Shown piece after piece: positions 60,162 through 64,000 of a stretch of 64,000 nt of DNA (position 1 is the first letter of the stretch; every line of letters begins with the position of its first letter). A model generated the notes under the pieces. That model worked only from the letters and a program-made list of their open reading frames with translations. It was not told the DNA's origin and did not search any database. The DNA is from Odiellus spinosus (lineage: Eukaryota > Arthropoda > Arachnida > Opiliones > Phalangiidae): positions 16,212,601 through 16,276,600 of the forward strand of contig OY987237.1 of the NCBI GenBank assembly GCA_963920705.1, read 5' to 3'. Both the position numbers and the translations under genes were made by a program.

Positions 60162-61999
60162 TTATAATTTCTTTTTAAAAATTTTATACGTGTTTTTCGT
60201 GAACAAGTAACTTACTCCGGATAAAATTGTCGTAGTCGCCGTGACATACCTTAATAATAATGATAAAAAAACATATTTAAAGATGTTAGGTACTGGAATT
60301 TGAACGTTAGAATTTACCATAACATCTGCAAGTATTGGTGTCCGACGTAACCAAAAACTGGAGCGGCCAATGAGGCACCTACTAAGCACAGTTGAACGGC
60401 GGTATTTGTCTAAACATACGCGTTACTTAAATTACATAATGGACACTTAAAAGGAGTATAAATCTCTGGCCCAAGGTGGACGGTAAAGCTTGACAGTCAC
60501 GTTACTGCGTCCAACAATTGTTACTTCTTATACTCCCTTTAAGAATTATATTTCACTCACTTTGCTAATGAAAGTTGGAGACACGCTGGCGGTTGCTAGT
60601 GTCGCGTCAAAATACCTTGACAAGGTTTTCTGAAAAATTGTTCATATTTTATATAATGGTTTAGCCATTCAAAAAATCACTTTGAACCAGATTATGATAC
60701 GAAAGGCAAAAATCAACAAATAGTGTCAAGAATTCCCAGAAAAATCTTACGGGTTGAGGTAAAGATAAGTATCTGATATAGCATCCGGCTCCAAACAAAC
60801 CAATATCCCTCGTTACGATGAGAGCCGTTAGAGGAACTGCAATATTTAGAAGGAGATAAGATTTTAGACACTTCCTGATTTAAATTAGATAACCAGATAA
60901 GTTTGCTTTTACCAGGAATTAGTCCGGCAAATGTTAGAGTCAAAAAGAGTGTTGAGACGAGGAATTTATCAGCTGCCGGATCTAAGAATGAACCAAATTT
61001 GGACTTCTGATTCGCGTAGTTTCTCGCTATGTATCCGTCCAACTAAAATTTAACAAAGGGTGTATAGGGTAGACTTTTTGCAATGCTGAGTGACAACTCT
61101 TGTCTATATATCCTCGATTTTATAATATATACGTACCAAGTCAGTCATGCCAGCAAAAACAAATATGCAGAATGCTGGAACGAAACTTTCTTGAATAACC
61201 AAATAACCTAGGACGGGTGTAGCTGCGATTCGCCCTATGCATAGAGCGTTAGGCACAGTCAGGATATTTTCCTTCTACCAAAATGAGTATTAATGTATCA
61301 GTACAAGACGTGGTTTGTAGGAAAATTGGATTAACTGACTACGAATTGGATTAATAGTCCATTTAAGCTTCCGTAACTTTCCAATATTCACCAAACAAAG
61401 ATTTCAACAGATTCTTATCTGTTTAACCCCATGGGTTTAATAATAGACCACACTGCTCTCTATATAATGGCTTAAAAATTGGAAGGTGGTCTCGTCTCAC
61501 TTCTCCACCAGTAGGCCTCTTTTTATCAGTGGGCCTACTACTAGTAATTTTTATACTTTACATCTGTATCCAAACCATAGTAACTACCAAGGACCAAAAA
61601 ACAAAAAAAGCTTCATTATATTACCATATCTTCCATTTTCTTCGTGACCAAAACTTGCGTTTCCTTGAGTTTCTCTTTAGTTTTCCTTAAGCTGGCTTTA
61701 GCTCTCGAGTCGTACTTAAACAGAGTATTAGCGTCGCGAATTCCACCATCATCGCGTTTATTCCGCAAGGAGTTTTGAAGGCTGTAGATTCTATGCCTCG
61801 TCCACCAAGATTTGAGCCGAATTGAATTCCCATGAAGAAATTTCGAATTTAACGCATTTATTAAATTGATGCCCTTTCTCTCGTCAGACTTTAATTCGGT
61901 AGAAAATCTTTTATACGAATTCAGTCTAGTTCGTAACTTTGCAAATATTCCAACTTCAGTGAGACTAGCGCGGTGAATTACCGTAATATAATAAATCAT
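60162..61999 (-). CDS. CRLS1: Cardiolipin synthase (CDP-alcohol phosphatidyltransferase)
   Basis: This enzyme joins CDP-diacylglycerol and phosphatidylglycerol to make cardiolipin in the mitochondrial inner membrane. Minus-strand exons are 61625-61999, 61137-61274, 60913-61042, 60751-60836, 60561-60629, 60318-60409 and 60162-60249, totalling 978 nt or 325 residues (human about 301). Exon 1 encodes a basic, Ser/Arg/Lys-rich presequence of about 125 residues with hardly any acidic residues early on. The catalytic signature D-G-x2-A-R ... G-x3-D-x3-D is intact in [15 protein letters not shown] and [10 protein letters not shown] (about residues 173-196). [19 protein letters not shown] precedes it and several hydrophobic segments follow. 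The C-terminus is Lys-rich. All introns are GT-AG. Confidence 0.95.
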
Positions 62000-62120
62000 G
62001 ATTCCTAAGCAAAAATATTTTATACAATTATTTTAGCTTTGAAAGTGCGAATACTAGACAAAGCAAATCTATCGTCAATTCTATTTCCAAATAGTTTGGC
62101 AACCCCTTTCCCATACTGTT

Positions 62121-63922
62121 CCCTTACCCAAAAAAGTTAGTCTAAAGACGTCTTGGGGAAGTCTTTCGGGTGTCTTATGCAGTCTTAAGAGGTCTTGGGG
62201 GTGATTCCACGACAAATGGTCACAGCTTGTCAACCCGACCCCCACCGATTTGGCTGAAATTTGGTGTAGGGGGTTTTTACCATCGTAAAAACCGAATTTC
62301 CGATTATTTTTGCAATCGGCACAGTAGTTTCGGAGATACAGAATATGGCCATTTCCCGAAATGGCCTTCACCCCGAAAACTGACCATGGCGTAACTTTCG
62401 TAATTCTTGACCGATTTTCATCATTCAAATTTCATTTTAAAGCCCATGAAGAATACTATTTGAATGTATCAACAGCATTTTAAATAGCCTTTTCTATATA
62501 GCGCATATTAGGGATCAAACACGTTGACCTTTGACCTTTGCTTTAGACCAATAATTTAAATGGAATTTAACCATTTTTTTCGAATTCCCCGCCTGTGATT
62601 TACCCGAAAATGATGAAATCCCAAAGTATTATTTCTAGTTCTCGAGATATTCATGTTTTAGTTTAACCCCTAAAAAAGTTTATTTCATTTTCTATCATGT
62701 TTTTAATGAAAAATAAATCAGTTTTTGGTTTTTTTAAATTCCAACTCCACTTTCACCTTTTAACAAATATTTTGACTTAGTGGAACATCAAGATTTTCTA
62801 TTTCACAGAGGATGTTTTCCCGTATAACCCAGCATTCGTCTTTAATTTGTTTCCAATAATTAAATAATTGAATGGAGGATACATAAATGAAATCCAATAC
62901 AAACTCTTTCTATGAAAATAGTTGAACTTACTCGTCATCATTTAAAACGGTTCTGCAGTAAGCAATGAATGGGTGCAAGGATGCTTGTGAATTTTCACAA
63001 TGAACACCTTGCACCTCGTCCTGAACTACAAAGGAGTCATTTTCAGCAAAATCACCAATAAAAATAAAAATTTTATTTAATGATTTGAAATAATCTGACT
63101 GGGATTTAGATGTATTGGATTTCATTTATGTATCCTCCATTCAATTCCGCTAATTATTATTGGAAACAAATTAAAGACGAATGTTGGGTTATACGGGAAA
63201 ACATCCTCTGTGAAATAGAAAATCTTGATGTTGCACTAAGTCAAAATATTTGTTAAAAGGTGAAAGTGGAGTTGGAATTTAAAAAAACTCAAAACTGATT
63301 GATTTTTTATTAAAAACATGATAGAAAATGAAATAAACTTTTTTGGGGGTTAAACTAAAACGTGAGTATCTCGAGAACTAGAAATAATACTTTGGGATTT
63401 CATCATTTTCGGGTAAATCACAGGCGGGGAATTCGAAAAAAATGGTTAAATTCCATTTAAATTATTGGTCTAAAGCAAAGGTCAAAGGTCAACGTGTTTG
63501 ATCCCTAATATGCGCTATATAGAAAAGGCTATTTAAAATGCTGTTGATACATTCAAATAGTATTCTTCATGGGCTTTAAAATGAAATTTGAATGATGAAA
63601 ATCGGTCAAGAATTACGAAAGTTACGCCATGGTCAGTTTTCGGGGTGAAGGCCATTTCGGGAAATGGCCATATTCTGTATCTCCGAAACTACTGTGCCGA
63701 TTGCAAAAATAATTGGAAATTCGGTTTTTACGATGGTAAAAACCCCCTACACCAAATTTCAGCCAAATCGGTGGGGGTCGGGTTGACAAGCTGTGACCAT
63801 TTGTCGTGGAATCACCCTCGGGGAAGTCTTCCATTATGTAAAGAAATCTTAATGACTTCCCCAAGACTTTTGTAGTGTTCTTGAAGACCTCTTCAGATCA
63901 GACTAACTTTTTTCTGTAAGGG
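62121..63922. mobile_element. Outer MITE (CCCTTAC...GTTAGTC ends) with a large nested insertion
   Basis: The ends CCCTTACCCAAAAAAGTTAG and CTAACTTTTTTCTGTAAGGG are inverted and match the element at 58268-58421. GTCTTGGGGAAGTC and CTTCCCCAAGAC words lie just inside each end. Most of the interior is the foldback element at 62199-63817, apparently inserted into the smaller one. Confidence 0.8.
62199..63817. mobile_element. Foldback element with ~700-bp inverted arms
   Basis: The left arm 62199-62900 and right arm 63112-63817 are reverse complements with only scattered differences. They start GGGTGATTCCACGACAAATG and surround a unique 211-bp spacer. Frames of about 80-115 codons in the arms are mirror copies of each other and show no protein similarity. 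High arm identity suggests recent origin or ongoing gene conversion. Transposon class is unknown. Confidence 0.9.
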
Positions 63923-64000
63923 TTACAACACCTCTTGGAAACTGGAGGTGTCAAATATAATCCTATTATTTTACAAATAGAAATTCTGTAAATTTTAAAA

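Noticed and set aside
62081..63875. Pair of near-identical frames (about 80-115 codons)
   Set aside because: They are mirror copies in the inverted arms of a foldback element and have no similarity to known proteins.

Overview
This window is nuclear DNA from an animal, most likely an invertebrate; I cannot name the phylum. It is visibly AT-rich, its genes are split into many short exons by mostly short introns, and it carries many small non-coding transposons. The animal call rests on a complete focal adhesion kinase (FERM, tyrosine kinase and FAT domains), a THAP zinc finger and strongly conserved single-copy housekeeping genes. No prokaryotic, viral, CRISPR or tRNA feature was found.

Layout. 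1-2.3 kb: an 18-bp minisatellite followed by the last two exons of an unidentified gene. 2.3-11.5 kb: gene-free DNA full of inverted-repeat elements and tandem arrays. 11.5-14.4 kb: SNRPD2 (+) converging on PSMA6 (-). 14.4-21 kb: degenerate repeats, a minimal THAP-domain gene and a 181-bp tandem duplication. 21-33.6 kb: focal adhesion kinase (+), about 22 coding exons. 33.6-37.1 kb: non-coding, with a striking miRNA-like hairpin at 36.7 kb. 37.1-44.3 kb: SEC23 (+), 18 exons, two apparent GC-AG introns and two candidate 18-nt alternative exons. 45.2-49.0 kb: an SRSF10-like SR splicing factor (-) with a textbook U12-type AT-AC intron that contains a hAT transposon. 49.8-51.9 kb: TBP (+), divergent from SRSF10. 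52.1-53.6 kb: a 47-bp minisatellite with a foldback element inserted in it. 53.9-56.8 kb: PREB/SEC12 (-). 57.0-57.7 kb: a dead non-LTR retrotransposon fragment. 57.9-59.7 kb: VPS72/YL1 (+). 60.2-62.0 kb: cardiolipin synthase (-). 62.1-63.9 kb: a foldback element with arms of about 700 bp nested in a smaller inverted-repeat transposon.

Functionally the genes are mixed: splicing (SNRPD2, SRSF10), transcription and chromatin (TBP, VPS72), proteasome (PSMA6), adhesion signalling (FAK), mitochondrial lipid (CRLS1) and COPII vesicle formation. SEC23 (the Sar1 GTPase activator) and PREB/SEC12 (the Sar1 exchange factor) lie about 10 kb apart. All exon models were built by hand from reading frame, GT/AG (or AT/AC, GC/AG) boundaries and family conservation. 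Every complete model sums to an intact frame of the length expected for its family. Untranslated regions and promoters were not resolvable.
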